From assembly GCA_016795375.1 (NCBI GenBank), contig JAEUHJ010000211.1, positions 1 to 33,260 of the forward strand: a DNA stretch of 33,260 nucleotides. The letters are read 5' to 3'. Source of the DNA: Verrucomicrobiaceae bacterium (lineage in GTDB: Bacteria; Verrucomicrobiota; Verrucomicrobiia; Verrucomicrobiales; Verrucomicrobiaceae). A program made the position numbers and the translations under genes. The notes beneath the pieces are model-generated. The model searched no databases. It was not told the DNA's origin and was given only the letters and a program-made list of their open reading frames with translations. Within the stretch, counting starts at the first letter, position 1. Every line of letters starts with the position of its first letter. Positions 32,675-33,260 of the stretch are shown piece after piece.

Positions 32675-33260
32675 TCAGTCTCGTGGCACCTCGGCACCAG
32701 CGATGAAAGTCTGCCGCACCTCGAGTTTGCGATTCAGCACGAGGATGTCGGCCTGTTTCCCTTTTTCGAGGCTGCCGCAGGTTTTGGCGATGCCTGTGCG
32801 CTCGGCGGGCGTGAGGCTGGCCATGCGGACGGCCTGAGGCAGCGTGGCGGAGGTGTTTTGCCTCATGTGACGCATCATGTGGTCCATGCCCGTGACGGCG
32901 CTGGCCAGACCGCCGCCTGGGACGAAGCCGACCGTGCCGTCGCTCTCGAAAAACGGGCCGTCATCCTCGGATCCGAAGCGGTAGCGGCCCGGCGGCATGT
33001 CGAGCGCGCGGTTGCTGTCGGTGACGAGGCAGAGCTTCTCCGCGCCCTTCATGCGAAAGGCGAAATCGAGCAGCTCGGGAGAGAGATGCTTGCCGTCGGC
33101 GATGACCTCGGTGCTCATGTCGGCGGTGGCCAGCACGAACTGCTCCATCGACGCCTGCATGGGCGTGCCAAAGCGTGAACGCAGCGAGGTGACGCTGCTC
33201 ATGGCGCACCAGAAGTGGTCAACGTGGCGCATGCCGGCCTTGAAGGCGCGCTCCATCTCC
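32675..33260 (-). CDS. nagA: N-acetylglucosamine-6-phosphate deacetylase-like enzyme, 5'-truncated by window
   Basis: The frame is open from the window edge to the stop at 32677-32675; about 194 C-terminal residues are visible. VDHFWCAMSSV corresponds to the metal-binding HxxNAM region of NagA, EVIADGKHLSPELLDFAF to the IADGxH block, and LCLVTDSN to the catalytic Asp strand (usually VTDA). The end PAERTGIAKTCGSLEKGKQA followed by DILVLNRKL is the usual amidohydrolase close. NagA removes acetate from GlcNAc-6-phosphate in amino-sugar and peptidoglycan recycling. The CAM and TDSN variants are unlike classical NagA, so another N-acyl sugar deacetylase is possible. Confidence 0.7.
   Translation of the reverse strand, partial: EMERAFKAGMRHVDHFWCAMSSVTSLRSRFGTPMQASMEQFVLATADMSTEVIADGKHLSPELLDFAFRMKGAEKLCLVTDSNRALDMPPGRYRFGSEDDGPFFESDGTVGFVPGGGLASAVTGMDHMMRHMRQNTSATLPQAVRMASLTPAERTGIAKTCGSLEKGKQADILVLNRKLEVRQTFIAGAEVPRD

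Overview
The window looks like chromosomal DNA of a Gram-negative, GC-rich bacterium, most likely a verrucomicrobium of the Prosthecobacter/Verrucomicrobiaceae type. The signs are a Cys-type sulfatase and a secreted beta-helix protein, outer-membrane polysaccharide export parts, an Hsp33, an RF2 gene with the classic internal UGA frameshift, and almost no Shine-Dalgarno sequences before start codons. The taxonomic call is an inference from gene content and style; there is no rRNA marker here.

Layout. 1-766: the tail of an IS3-type transposase, a perfect 25-bp inverted repeat and about 450 bp with no recognisable gene. 767-3921 (minus): glpK, then an Uma2-family nuclease-like gene and a GNAT acetyltransferase. 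4047-4685 (plus): a membrane-anchored protein of unknown function. 4698-12236: a divergently transcribed exopolysaccharide locus. Its minus arm holds a Wza-like export lipoprotein and a histidine kinase with a cyclic-nucleotide-binding domain. Its plus arm holds an outer-membrane beta-barrel, a Wzx-type flippase, an undecaprenyl-phosphate sugar transferase, a hexapeptide-repeat protein, a second soluble histidine kinase and a stand-alone receiver. 12261-21403 (minus): xylB, a small membrane protein, RNase R, a cysteine-cluster protein, a glycosyltransferase, Hsp33, an AraC regulator and prfB. 21451-23073 (plus): recO and corA. 23328-25012 (minus): a sulfatase preceded by a tiny membrane protein. 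25086-26270 (plus): a beta-helix protein. 26273-28740 (minus): a higBA toxin-antitoxin pair, a beta-lactamase-fold serine hydrolase and a TPR protein. 28871-28943 (minus): a tRNA with anticodon CAU. 29008-32529 (minus): a large SNF2 helicase. 32675-33260 (minus): the 3' part of a NagA-like deacetylase.

How the genes fit together. The 4.7-12.2 kb locus has the parts needed to start a lipid-linked glycan, flip it and pass it through the outer membrane. It lacks any obvious polymerase, chain-length regulator or committed glycosyltransferase, and instead carries two soluble kinases and a receiver. It looks like a compact, signal-gated surface-polysaccharide module. glpK, xylB, the sulfatase, the beta-helix protein and the NagA-like enzyme fit a polysaccharide-degrading heterotroph.

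The least expected signals are: a 10-bp-phased inverted array that fills the gap between prfB and the araC-type gene; a start-codon context with no Shine-Dalgarno but with C at -1, set against a retained internal Shine-Dalgarno in prfB; a dnaX-like A-rich slippery site inside the SNF2 gene; and the kinase-rich polysaccharide locus itself.
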